From Dactylonectria macrodidyma (taxonomy: Eukaryota; Ascomycota; Sordariomycetes; Hypocreales; Nectriaceae), in the NCBI GenBank assembly GCA_020744425.1, contig JAGMUV010000007.1, positions 2,542,001 through 2,606,000 on the forward strand: a stretch of 64,000 nucleotides of DNA. The letters are read 5' to 3'. Under the pieces are notes generated by a model that saw only the letters and a program-made list of their open reading frames with translations, was not told the DNA's origin and searched no databases. This document shows, piece after piece, positions 23,946 to 34,579 of the stretch (within the stretch, counting starts at the first letter, position 1; the number at the start of each line of letters is the position of its first letter). A program made the translations under genes and the position numbers.

Positions 23946-25799
23946 CTACCGGAATCCAAGCGAGTTCGTCTCATTATTCATCACCATTTCCAGCTCGCCG
24001 ATACTCCGATCGCCTGCATCGCCACTCCAATCCTTCACAGCTTGCGGTGCCAGGCCTGTGTCCTTTGCAACACCGACGATTGCAGACTTGAGATCCAGAA
24101 AATCGACAATCGGTAAACCCGTCCACATCCGAGTCCTGATTGCCTCAGCGACAGTCGCAATGACTACCACAAGGGTCATGCCAAAGGCCGTGTAAGCTAT
24201 GTTGGGGTTACCAAACCGGACTACTTCAAGAGTCATCGTTGTGTCCACCTTCTTTGTTCCATTTTGCAGCATTGCTTGCCCTGCTCCGCTACTTCCGAGA
24301 AAATGGTCAAGTAGCAGTTCGAGTCCTTGTTCGATGCCAGTTATAGCATCCGAAACAGTTCCCTGCAAATGGCCATTACGCCGCCGAACGTTTTCGATAT
24401 TCTGGAGAAAAGAGTCCCCAAGGACAGAAGTATATAACGTTGTCAATGTTTGGGACAGGAAACTGACTCCATGGAATGACACATTGGCCAGCCCGCCGGT
24501 AGGGTCAATGTCGAGTTGGCTCTGTGCACTCACATGAGTTTTCGTAACCGAGACGTTCTTGGTACTCATGTCAACTGCGACTTTGAAACTCGCTGGCCTA
24601 AAGGTTACCTCGCATTGGGTCTGGTTCAGGGCGCCGTAACTTTTCCCTGCGACGAATCCATACATGTACTCGGATGGACTTCTGACCGCCGCCAGGGCAG
24701 TTACGAAATCGCTGTTCAAGACCCCCCAGGTCGGAAAGCCTGCCCATACGCCATTAGGAAGTGAGCCTTGCGCCCAGAAGCCCTGTGGCGCATAGATTCC
24801 GCCTGGCGTGGTAACCATATCCGATGTGTAGAAGGCAAGACGGCTAGATTTATTGTAGGAGCATGATACATCTGCCGAATATCCATTTTCGAGGTACGTG
24901 TAGTTGAGGATGGTGGCTTTGGCATTTGCTTTCGATCGCTCGGGCTCTACGAGACCAACTGTGGAAGCAACGCCATATGATCTACCGTGGTATGTAAATC
25001 CGGTGTTGTCGAGTTTTTGATACTGAGGAGTCGATGCGTCGTGGGAGGAGGCTTGTTCAACAGAGTTGACGAGTAAGCCGGTCAGAGCTACGAAGGAATC
25101 GAGTTAGAACCGAGTCCAGGCGGGAAGTGAGATGATCAACGTACTTTTCCACGCAACATAAGTAAATGTCCCTAGCTCTGATGTAGTTCCCAGAAGATCG
25201 TCGCAGGGAACTGCGGGAGGGCATTGTCTACCCCAAAAAGCATATGTCGACTCGTTGTAGTCGGGGATCTGAAAAGTCGTGGAAAAATCAGACGTCGTTA
25301 CTACGGGAGTGATGGATCCGGTCCAGAGCAGCGAAGGTACTTGTATCACCCCCAGCCAAAAGAGCGACAAGAGAATCTTACTGCGAGGCAAGTCAACACC
25401 GAGCATCCCAACCGTAGCTGCGTGCCTCAGTTGCAAGGTGTCGAGCGTGGTTGGCCTAGACGACAATCGAATGTTGGTAGAAAAAGTAATAATACTATTG
25501 ATGATGAAGACTTGAGAACCCCCAACGATGGTTGATATGATTTGAACTGTTATCTGAACGTACGTTCGGTGTGTTGCAATCCATCTCACCGTGTTTGGGT
25601 CGGACCAGCGTCGGGTCGAGACCCATAACACAGTGGCGGAGAAGGAAATCGATAGAATAAGAGCTGCTGACAAGAAGAAGAATTTCCAAAACATATTGGA
25701 CATCGGCGGAGTTAGAAAGGTTCGATGAAAGAATATCAGATAATTTGTTTCGAGAGCCTCAAGTACAAAATAGCCAGAGGGGAAAGTTCGCATCGTCAC
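23946..25799 (-). CDS. large integral membrane protein, function unknown
   Basis: A 598-aa protein with exons 25799-25145 and 25087-23946; one 57-bp GT-AG intron. Three strongly hydrophobic segments lie near the N-terminus (about residues 37-60, 78-101 and 135-158). A long predicted extracytosolic part with many N-x-S/T sequons follows (for example NES, NYT, NKS, NQT, NVS, NGT). One more membrane helix stands near the C-terminus (FGMTLVVVIATVAEAI) before a short hydrophilic tail. I do not recognise a named domain. Proteins with this layout (N-terminal helices, glycosylated ectodomain, C-terminal helix) are common and uncharacterised in Pezizomycotina. The start is uncertain: a Met at 25703, just before helix 1, is equally possible. 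Confidence 0.75.
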
Positions 25800-26923
25800 T
25801 CTTATTATTCATCCCAAAAGTGCATCATGTTCAGGCGACCCAAGCCCGAGGCCTTGGGTTGTGCAAGTGGGGAAGAGGCAACAAGGACTCAGCCAACCGC
25901 AATGGTCGATATACTATGCCTTGCGGCCCAGCTGGAGCCAAGAGACGCAGGGGAAATATACGTCGAGAAGCGACTGTCCAATTTGTCTAAGCCACGGCGG
26001 ATATACATTTGACATGTGGACCGGCGGCTAAGTATTGGCTGTGGTGCTCTGCCTGATCGTCGGTAACGGCAATTGCAGTAAGGCTGATGCATGAACAGGG
26101 GGTGACGCAACCCGATGGGTAAGATCTGATCCAGCTAGTAATGCGGCTGAGAAGAGTGATGGCGCGGTATCATTTCCGCTGTTTAAGCCACATGCTGATC
26201 GAGAAGGGTTTTGCAAGCAGTTGTAGATACAGCGAGATAGGACGTTGTGTGTGGCGTCTGTACATCCCTTTTGTTCTCGTTCTTGAATGTGTCTCGGCTC
26301 TCCGTATTCCAGATCCCGCCTACCCCGTAAGAGGACATACACTCGGCGTACCGTGCTATAATTTTAGTAGTTGAACACTGTGCCTCAAGGTTAGTGATAC
26401 CAAGGACACGCACTGCAATCAACAGTGCTCGTGGTACTTCGTGGCCAAGGTTTGTCGAGACCACCAATGTTTCCAAACGATAAAAAAGTACAGAAAGCAA
26501 TGTTGAGAATAAATTGGCAAGATAACTTATGGTAGACGGAAACCCTATGGCTGTCGATGACTTCATAACTGGACATTGTCCACACTGTAGGGTAGGCAAT
26601 ATGGTGGATTCTCTGGGCTCTCTGGGGTAGAGTGGTTGGTTTGCCAAGCTCTTGAGCTAAGATCGAAGCAGCTGTCAAGCTGTGCCCCACTTATGCGTTT
26701 CCTGGCCAATCGCGCAGAGACTACGCCAAGAGTTCGCATCCTGAGGCGCGTCATACCACTCGCTGTTTCTCTGCGCGTGTCGCAAACTGACTTCCGTGCC
26801 AGTGCATTTTCACACCCTCCTCGCCAACGCCCATCCTTCACACCCGCAATTATCGCGGGGATTCCATAATCCATCTTCATCTTCAATTGTTTCTTTTCCT
26901 CGATTTTCTGATAGATTTTCATC
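25800..26923. other. divergent promoter region
   Basis: Spacer between the membrane-protein gene (-) and the NASP-like gene (+), so both promoters lie here. The last 60 bp before the NASP start are pyrimidine-rich (TC-rich leader), as often seen before highly expressed fungal genes. No ORF with motifs was seen. Confidence 0.5.
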
Positions 26924-28690
26924 ATGGCCGAGCCCACAGAGCACACCGCACCCGTCATCGACGAGGTCGCAAAGCCCGTTGTCGAGGAGACTCCCATGCC
27001 CGATGCTGATGAGGCCATCAAGACCGACGCTGATGAGGCCACCAAGCCCGACATTGACGATACCACCAAGCCCGACGCTGATGAGATCATCAAGCCTACT
27101 GACGACGAGGTTACCAAATCTGCCGATAATGACGGTTCCGAAACTGCGCCAGCTGTGCCTGATGAGGTTGCAAACGCCGACACTGATGCCGCCGATGAAG
27201 ATATCAAATCGAGAAAAGTCACACTCGCCGACCTCTGTGCTAAGGGAACTGCCCTGTATGCCCACAGGAACTATGAGGAGGCTGCTGAGATCTTCTCTCG
27301 CGCTAGCGTCCTGCAGGCCGAAATCAACGGCGAGACAGCCCCAGAGAATGCCGAGATCCTCTTTCATTATGGTCGCAGCCTGTTCAGAGTCGGTCAGAGC
27401 AAGAGTGACGTGCTCGGCGGTACGGCTGCCCCTGAAAAGAAGAAGAAGGCGAATGGCGATGCCAAGCCCAAGAAGCCCGCTGCTCTGACTGAGGGAGCCA
27501 AGGTGAGGCAGGATGGTGCTACGGAGAAAAATGAAGAGGCCCCTAAGGGCGAGACCGATGCCAAGAAGCCGCTTTTCCAGTTCACTGGCGATGAGAACTT
27601 TGATGAGTCTGACGAGGAGGAGGTATGATAACGCCAACTTCTACTCCCGCCCTGGAGATGCTAACATGGCATACAGGGTGCTGACGAGGAGGAAGAAGAG
27701 GAAGAAGACGATGACCTGGCTACTGCCTTTGAGATCCTCGATCTTGCTCGGGTGTGTTACGTGAAGCTCCTGGAGCAACTGGACCAGGATGAGCAGATGG
27801 GCAAGGGCAAGGAGGTTTCTGAAGGCGATTCTCCCGCTGCCAAGCACATCAAAGAGCGTCTTGCAGACACCCATGATGCGCTTTCCGAGATCTCACTTGA
27901 GAATGAACGGTATGCGCACTCTCCCCACTCGGCCCAGCCTTTCTAACGCTCCATTCTCAACAGATACCCCAACGCTATCGAGGATGGCCGCGTCTCTCTC
28001 AAATACAAGCTAGAGCTCTACCCAGAGGAGTCTGAGATCATCGCCGAGGCACACTTCAAGCTCTCCTTAGCTCTCGAGTTCGCCTCAGTCACTACAGCAG
28101 GGGATGACGGGACCAACGCGAAGCGCGAGGATATGGATCAGAGTCTCCGTGACGAAGCCGTCAAGGAGATGGAGCTTGCCATCAAGAGTTCCAACCTCAA
28201 GCTGCGGAACCAGGAGGTTGAACTCGCCACTATGGCTTCTCCCGAGGACAATGAGCTTGCTCGCAAATCTATTGCCGAAATGAAGGAAGTCATCAGTGAC
28301 ATGGAGCAACGTGTAAGTCTTTCTCAGCTCCTCACATCCTAGCAAACTCTTGTGTTTTTGCTTTGCTGATGACTTTTCTAGCTCGTCGACTTGCGCAATG
28401 ACCCCATCGACACTAAGGGTCTCTTGGGCGATGATGCCAACCCTCTTGGAGGCATCTTTGGTGCAGGTACCGGCCAGTCTGCTTCGGAGACCAACGCCCG
28501 TGTCGAGGAGGCCAAGAAGACCGCTACCGACCTCACAGGCCTGGTCCGCAAAAAGAACAAGGACACCGCCGCTGCTCCGGCTCCGGCTGCTGCCCCAGAG
28601 TCGGAAACCAACGGCAAGCGCAAAGCTGAGGATTCTGCTGAGGATCCTGCCGAGGACTCGGCTGCCAAGAAGGCCAAGGTTGAGGCATGA
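26924..28690 (+). CDS. NASP/Sim3/Hif1-family histone chaperone (SHNi-TPR)
   Basis: A 529-aa nuclear chaperone that in this family binds H3-H4 (in fission yeast Sim3, CENP-A). Exons: 26924-27622, 27677-27909, 27964-28312, 28382-28690; introns of 54, 54 and 69 bp, GT-AG, phases consistent. The N-terminus is a Thr/Lys/Asp-rich low-complexity stretch with repeated PDADE/TKPD units. The first TPR helix pair (LCAKGTALYAHRNYEEAAEIF) is followed by a long acidic insert that spans intron 1 (runs of E and D), typical of NASP. The SHNi-TPR pairs then resume (AFEILDLARVCYVKLLEQ; ERYPNAIEDGRVSLKYK; AEAHFKLSLALEF). A coiled region and a bipartite-like basic tail (GKRKAEDS and AAKKAKVE) suggest nuclear import. 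Neighbouring MPP10 converges on it. Confidence 0.93.
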
Positions 28691-29172
28691 AAACAGCAAT
28701 GATAGGAGATATCACAAGAGCCCCAATACAATTTGCTTGCACAGGTGGCGAGATGAGATCTTTTGTCGGAACAGCGGAGTTGGGGGAGCCTTTGGAAAAA
28801 GATGAAACGGATGAGATGACTTGGAACCGGATGGGAATGAATGGCAAAGTCGCGACGAGGCGACATGCTCTGGCGGCACCGTGAGGTCGAGGGAAAAGGG
28901 AATTTTTTTACTGCAAGTCACGAGATGTTTTGAGTAGTGTACGATAATGATTTTCATATTGCGCTCAGCAGTTTGGGTGCTAATCGAGGTCGAATTGCCT
29001 CACCAAACATGGATCTTGGCCTTGGCAAACGCATGGTTGATGATATGAGTAAGGGGATGAAGCCAATATAGATTGTGTGAAGTTTGAAGAGACATGTGTG
29101 CACATTGAAAAGCGGACAAAAAGACTCTTCTATTACCAATCGCTCCGAAACGCCACCACCCCTCGAGTCCAT
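28691..29172. other. convergent intergenic, 3' UTRs
   Basis: A 482-bp spacer between the NASP-like (+) and MPP10 (-) stops. No gene was seen; it presumably holds both 3' UTRs. Confidence 0.6.
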
Positions 29173-31359
29173 CTACAGCTTGAAATTGCCGCTCGACACG
29201 GCCTTGGGCGCCTTGGCCTTCTTGCCGTCGACGTCGGTGATCTCGCCCTTGCGGTTGATGACCTTCACGCCGCCCTTCTTGAGCTCGGCGATGGTGTCGC
29301 GCTTCATCTGGGCGCGGCGGCTGACGACCTTTTTGCCATCGACGCCGCCAGCTTTGCGGATGCGCTCCTTTTCGCGGCGGCGACGGGCCGTCTTGTCCTC
29401 GCGCGACATCTCCTGGCGCGCCACGGGCAGGCCGCTCTTGGAGACGACCTCCCCCTTGGCTGCCGTGTCGGCGCCGGCTTTGTACACCTCCTGAGGCGCC
29501 ATGCGGCTGCTCTCGCCCACCACACCCTGGGCCGTCGTGGGCTGGGCGTCCTCCATGGCCACTGTTGCGACATCGGCGACGACGGAGAGCGTGGGCGCAA
29601 CTGGCTTGGGCTTGTAGTGCCAGCTGCTGAGCGAGTCGAGGCGCGCGCTGACGTCCTTCCACATGGCTTCGACCTCCTTTTCCTCGCGCTGAAGCTTCTC
29701 GTCCGACTGGCTGACGTAATTGTCGGGGTCGGCCTTCTTGATGTGCTCTTCCTCGTAGAGCTCGGCCAGGCCCTTGGTGGCCTTGCTGTCGTCGAGTTCG
29801 ACGAGTCCGCGACGCGTGCCCGCGGGAAGGCCCTCGGTGTCGGGCCGCCGGCGGATGACCTCGTCAAACTCTTGGGCGAGGATGCGTCGCTTGATGAGCT
29901 CCTCGATGCCCTCGGTGACCTCGGGGGTAATGACAGGGACGGGCTTGCCGATGTGCTCAAAGTCCAGATCCTCTTCCAGGAGTGAGTTCATCGGTCGATC
30001 GGTCGCAGCCGCCTCACCAGACATGGCCCACTCCCTCTTGGCGACAGACGCGGCCTCGAGCTTGCGAATCTCCTCTGCAAGCTTCGCTTGTCGACGTTCG
30101 TGGGCAGAGCGGCGCGACTTGGGGTCTCCCGCAGACACATCGGATAGAGCGTCGTCGGAATCTTCCTGTTCTGATTCATCATCGAAGAGATCTCTGCGGA
30201 CGTCATCAATGGCCCTCTGGATGTCGGTCTCGTCTGGTTTCTTGGGTTCAAAGCGGACGGCCTTTTTGGGTTTATCACCCTTGTACTTCTTGGCGGGTGG
30301 TGCGAAGAAGTCCTTGTAGTACACGCCATTGGCATTCATGTCGTTGGCCTCGTCATCTAGGGCATCGCCCATGTCCTCGTCCTCGCTATCGCCTTCTGGG
30401 GCGTCAAGAGCCATGTCTCCAAATGTAGGTCCAGCCTCATCGTCATCGTCATTGTCTCCATCTAATGCTGGCTCGGCATCCGCGGCTTCCTTGGACGCTT
30501 TAGAAGTTTCAATTATAGGGGCTAACGGATCAGCATCCCAGTTGATGTCTTCGTCGTCGCTGGCTTGGTCGGTGTTGGGATCTCCCCTTGCGTCCTGATC
30601 CTCGAACCACTGTGTTTGCTTGTTGAAGTCATCGATGGAGAAGAAACCGTCGTTGAGGCCATCGGGGTCTTCGGTATATTCGCCGGCAGGCTCATCGTCA
30701 TCGTCATCGTCATCGTCATCTTCCTGCTTCTGACCTTCAACTTCTTCCTCGTCTTCCCATTCATCATCCTGGCCTTCTTCTGGCTCATCACCTGATATTT
30801 GATCGTCACCATCCTCGTCATCCTCGTCAGACTCATTTGATCCACTTCCATCATCCTCATCGTCAGATCCAACCTCGAAGCCATCATCTCCGAATTCGAG
30901 CAACTTGGAGTCGGCTTCGTCGACACCATTCATCACAACCTCATCTCGCTCCTCCAGTTCGGATAAAGCCTCCTCGGAGTACTTTAGGACGCCGCTGATG
31001 ATCCTCTTGGCTTGTTGCCACACCTGACCCGTTTCAAACCCATCAACGTAAACCTTGCGCATCTTTAGGACATCATCCGCATTGGTGGCTCTCTTCCTTT
31101 TCCGGTTCTCCTTGAGCCTCTCCTGTTGCTCGTCTCCAACCTGGGATGCAAACCCTTCCAGCATGTTCTTGACCAGGTTGAGTGAGTCGGTGGGAATCGC
31201 GGCCGTGGGCTGAAGGAAGGTATGGCGGTTGCCCTCGCGGAGGCTGTCGAGCATGGCCAGGACATGGCCATTAGCCAGAGAGCCGGGGGGCGCCATGACA
31301 GGCGCAGCAGTCAGCGTGTGCGACGTGGAAGTAAGAGAGGGCGATGTCTCGATGGCCAT
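29173..31359 (-). CDS. MPP10: U3 small nucleolar ribonucleoprotein MPP10
   Basis: Nucleolar component of the SSU processome that, with Imp3 and Imp4, joins U3 snoRNA to pre-18S rRNA. The 728-aa, intron-free reading shows the family order: an N-terminal helical region (SLNLVKNMLEGFASQVGDEQQERL); a very long acidic middle with D/E tracts, one of them a run of Asp encoded by about five GAT-GAC pairs near 30693-30722; the GVYYKDFFAPP motif; and the conserved C-terminal block (LDFEHIGKPVPVITPEVTE, then GLVELDDSKATKGLAELYEE). It ends in a Lys/Arg-rich tail, as in yeast and human. The open frame extends to an ATG at 31548, but those 63 extra residues look like translated 5' UTR, so I start at 31359. 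Confidence 0.93.
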   Translation of the reverse strand: MAIETSPSLTSTSHTLTAAPVMAPPGSLANGHVLAMLDSLREGNRHTFLQPTAAIPTDSLNLVKNMLEGFASQVGDEQQERLKENRKRKRATNADDVLKMRKVYVDGFETGQVWQQAKRIISGVLKYSEEALSELEERDEVVMNGVDEADSKLLEFGDDGFEVGSDDEDDGSGSNESDEDDEDGDDQISGDEPEEGQDDEWEDEEEVEGQKQEDDDDDDDDDEPAGEYTEDPDGLNDGFFSIDDFNKQTQWFEDQDARGDPNTDQASDDEDINWDADPLAPIIETSKASKEAADAEPALDGDNDDDDEAGPTFGDMALDAPEGDSEDEDMGDALDDEANDMNANGVYYKDFFAPPAKKYKGDKPKKAVRFEPKKPDETDIQRAIDDVRRDLFDDESEQEDSDDALSDVSAGDPKSRRSAHERRQAKLAEEIRKLEAASVAKREWAMSGEAAATDRPMNSLLEEDLDFEHIGKPVPVITPEVTEGIEELIKRRILAQEFDEVIRRRPDTEGLPAGTRRGLVELDDSKATKGLAELYEEEHIKKADPDNYVSQSDEKLQREEKEVEAMWKDVSARLDSLSSWHYKPKPVAPTLSVVADVATVAMEDAQPTTAQGVVGESSRMAPQEVYKAGADTAAKGEVVSKSGLPVARQEMSREDKTARRRREKERIRKAGGVDGKKVVSRRAQMKRDTIAELKKGGVKVINRKGEITDVDGKKAKAPKAVSSGNFKL

Positions 31360-31864
31360 GCTCTGCTCTGCTGTCGGGCGAGCCGCGTGGTGTCGTCGCT
31401 GATTTTTGCAGCTCGAAGAAGAGCAGCTGGAGGCCGAGAAAGTCGAAAGTTGAACGGCGCTGCGCGATGCGTGTGATAGGGAAAAATTTTGGGAACCAGC
31501 ATCTAGTCCCCGCAGTGAGCGCCGTAGAGCTGCCCCACGATTGGTCAATCAAATCCTGGGCGACTCACGATAAGGGAACTGAACCTGATAAGGGAGTTAC
31601 TTCCGATAACGAGAAAACATCCAGCAACGTTGTAAGAGACATCTCGCACTGCCAAATGCGAGTCTTCCAGTCTCAGGATGGCTGAAAGAAGTGACTCGAA
31701 CGAGTTCTGAAAAATAATCCTCTGATAGATTTCTATTGAATGTTCGCTTGAACTGAGTATACTCCGAAACCCATTGAAGTGCAAGTCTTAACCCAACTCC
31801 CGGCCATTCGCCATCTAGACACCCCTCATCCAGAAAACCGACTGCAGCTCCACGCCCAACAGTC
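31360..31864. other. tandem-gene spacer
   Basis: About 0.5 kb that should hold the MPP10 5' leader and promoter and the 3' end of the RNF10-like gene, which is upstream on the same strand. No further gene was seen. Confidence 0.55.
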
Positions 31865-33811
31865 TTAGTTTCCTCTTCGTCCGCCAGTCGTCATCAATGT
31901 AATCTTCTGTTTCTTCTTCTTCTTACCTCCTCCTCCACCACTCCCTCCTCCACCAGCAGTTAGGCTCTTGTTGCTCTGCTCGGCGGCCTCCATGGCCTGA
32001 ATTTGCATAGCTAGCTCCTCAGTCCCAAATAAGTCTTCATCCTTTAGCCAGCCATCATTGGCATTTGGATCACGGGCCGGCCCCAGCTCTGGTGACCCGT
32101 TTATCACCCGTGTGCCCCAAATTGTTCGTTGCGTCGATGGGCTCGTTGACATCGAGGCAAGTGTCTCAAACCCAGGACGGGGATCCGGGGGTGTCGCGTT
32201 TGAGTGGCCGGCTAGGGGTTGGAATTCGGATAGGTCCATCGAAGGGACATTATCCCCCCCAGAAGGCTCAGCGGACCTTTGGACGCCTGCTGAATTGCGC
32301 ATGGCGGCCGCTTCAAGTCGCTCTGCTTGGAGGCGTTCCCGTTCCTCCTGAGTCTCTTTGTCGCGATTCCGTTTCCGTCGGCGCTCAATATCGCCCGAGA
32401 ATGTGCTCAGCGTTTCTGCGGGCACAATGTCGGTCCAATCGCATTCCAAAAAGCTGACAACACATCCACGAGGTAGGTGGCCAAGATACTTGGCCCGTTT
32501 GCGCATGGCATCATCAACCACATGACCAGTGGAAATATGCTCGACGCGCGGCAGTAGAGTAGACGGAAAGGACGAAAACGACCCGTACTTGGTCTTCAAG
32601 ATCCGGATATCCAAGGGGGAGAGGTAGAGATGCGGAGGGGAGCTGTAGAAGTAAAAATCCGAGTCCGATGACTGTCTCGCTGGATTTGACTGCTGGACGA
32701 CGATTGACATTTTAGTAATGTTGAGATCTGCCAACTTCTCCTTTGCGGCTGCAATTGCTCGAATCGCCTTATGGGTCCACTCCCCATCTTGTCCGAACAG
32801 TGTCTCATCCTCCTTGGCTTGTTGCTCCAGAGCCAAAATCTCTTCATCGAATTGACCACCCATATACTCGACAGTACCTTTCAGGATGCGAGCATAGTCC
32901 AGAACATTCGCGGCAAAATGCCACGGGATATCCTCTCCAGAATTCAGCACCTCTGCACCGCCTTCCCTTGGTAGAGCTAGTGTAGAGTTGGTGTTCCTGG
33001 CCATTAGGCGTAGCACTACATCATCGCCAACCCGAGGCAATGGGCTTTCCTGGCCCGCATAAAACCGCACCGGTCGCGTATCCTGCAAGTAAATGCTGTC
33101 CTCACAGATGGGGCATTTCTTCCACCGGACTACCTTTCCCGACTTGGCCTCGTCTTCACTCGAACTGGAGTTCATGAATCGGATCAAACAAGGCAAGCAG
33201 AAAATGTGACCACATTTCGCCATCCGAGGCGCGACGGGTTCTGAGAGACAGATCGGGCAGGATGAACTCTGTGACTCGCTCGATGCCAAAATCTGCATCA
33301 CTAAGGACCAGTCCAGCAGCATGTCGGGATCCGATGCATTCTTTGTGTACGCGCCTTCCGGGGAAACAATGAAGCGATAGTTGGCGTGGACATACCGAGC
33401 CTTGTCAGCAGCATGATATCCAGATCCAGGTCCCCACGTCGGATTCCGACGATATGATCTCGCATGAAAATTGTGGTCTTGAATCGGCCGAGGTGTCGAA
33501 TAGTCGAGAAGATGTGTAATCGAAGTCTGGCCCCGCCTGCTCGAAGGATTTCTCATTGCCCTTAGCTCCGCCATCGCATCGTATTGGTCCAGTGTAGTAT
33601 TGGCCCGTTCCCCAAGGCCAGGTCGACGTTGGTTTTTGTGTTGCTTCCGGGAACCTTGAGTCTTCCGAGGTATAGACTGAGGGAGTGAAGAGCCGGATTG
33701 GCCTGGTCGACGAGATGATTCGAAGCTCGAGGTCGTCGGTCCGGCTTGGGCGGCGGGGGGGTTCGATGGAACTGGGAGGGACTTGCCCGCACTGGAGCTC
33801 GATGGATTCAT
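31865..33811 (-). CDS. RING finger protein, RNF10/Mag2-like E3 ligase
   Basis: A 648-aa, single-exon protein with one C3HC4 RING at about residues 185-236: C-P-I-C, then C-G-H-I-F-C-x2-C, a 22-residue Ser/Glu-rich insert, and K-K-C-P-I-C. Immediately after it come the conserved segments VRFYAGQESPLPRVGDDVVLRLMARN and, further on, YFYSSPPHLYLSPLDIRILK, PRVEHISTGH and FLECDW; these mark the RNF10/Mag2 family. In animals RNF10 ubiquitinates 40S proteins of stalled ribosomes, so a cytosolic ribosome-quality role is the likely one (inference). The N-terminus is Ser/Pro-rich and disordered; the C-terminus is a Gly run, a Lys run and a final basic tail, also a family trait. The frame is open to an ATG at 33874; the Met at 33811 fits the family better. 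Confidence 0.88.
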   Translation of the reverse strand: MNPSSSSAGKSLPVPSNPPAAQAGPTTSSFESSRRPGQSGSSLPQSIPRKTQGSRKQHKNQRRPGLGERANTTLDQYDAMAELRAMRNPSSRRGQTSITHLLDYSTPRPIQDHNFHARSYRRNPTWGPGSGYHAADKARYVHANYRFIVSPEGAYTKNASDPDMLLDWSLVMQILASSESQSSSCPICLSEPVAPRMAKCGHIFCLPCLIRFMNSSSSEDEAKSGKVVRWKKCPICEDSIYLQDTRPVRFYAGQESPLPRVGDDVVLRLMARNTNSTLALPREGGAEVLNSGEDIPWHFAANVLDYARILKGTVEYMGGQFDEEILALEQQAKEDETLFGQDGEWTHKAIRAIAAAKEKLADLNITKMSIVVQQSNPARQSSDSDFYFYSSPPHLYLSPLDIRILKTKYGSFSSFPSTLLPRVEHISTGHVVDDAMRKRAKYLGHLPRGCVVSFLECDWTDIVPAETLSTFSGDIERRRKRNRDKETQEERERLQAERLEAAAMRNSAGVQRSAEPSGGDNVPSMDLSEFQPLAGHSNATPPDPRPGFETLASMSTSPSTQRTIWGTRVINGSPELGPARDPNANDGWLKDEDLFGTEELAMQIQAMEAAEQSNKSLTAGGGGSGGGGGKKKKKQKITLMTTGGRRGN

Positions 33812-34579
33812 AATAGGAATGAATAGGAGTAGATATCTCGTCCTCTCCCGCGATGAAACCAAGGGCTTGTTCAATCGCCCGATCGACTCGGATCACGCCA
33901 AAGGAGGTCAAGCGAAAGTCGACGCTGGTGCTCCCAGTTCAGCCAGGGCAAGTTCGAACAGACAGGGGCGTGTAGCGAAAGCTATTCTTGTAGATAGGAT
34001 ATGTAGGAAAGAGGATATAGGTTGATTTGAGGAGGTTGTTGAAGATGAGAGGCTCAGAGGGTCCAAATGGGACGGACCCCGAGGATGGGTGGAGGCGGAT
34101 CGAGCGAGTCACCAGCGGGGCAAATCGCGATGCAGTCGGGTTGGGGGATGGCTAGGACCTGGAAGTGGTGTTACACCTTAGTCATCAAATATACGTAGTC
34201 ACACGTGATACGGCGCATGATGAATGATTCCATTTGCGTGGGCGAACGGGTACGGGAGTACATCACAGAAGGCATTTATGCGTGGTCAACGTCACAAAGC
34301 CGATTATCAAGTCGAACATGTAAGATTTTTCAAGATGAGAGATACTATGATACAGAGATCCCGATATCAATCAACGTACGCGCACATAAATGACGATGAA
34401 TTAGGTATATGACGGTGATCCAGGCCCTCGGCGATCTCAACCACTCTCCTCTCTCATCTCAATCGGATCCAGGGGAATCACTGACAAATGAAGACACCAA
34501 CCCCAAAAAAGCAAAGCATTGCTGAAACGAAAGCGTCACGACATTAGCTCATTCTCGTTCGGTCCTGCAACTTCTCCAA
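33812..34579. other. tandem-gene spacer
   Basis: 0.77 kb holding the RNF10-like promoter and the 3' UTR of the CBM48 gene. No gene was seen. Confidence 0.55.

Noticed and set aside
29077..29985. 302-codon ORF on the plus strand across the end of MPP10
   Set aside because: Exact antisense of conserved MPP10 exon sequence; its Leu/Ala/Gly-rich content is the mirror of Lys/Asp/Glu codons.
31360..31548. 63-residue N-terminal extension of MPP10
   Set aside because: Ser/Cys/His-rich sequence unlike the family; the second ATG gives the expected N-terminus.
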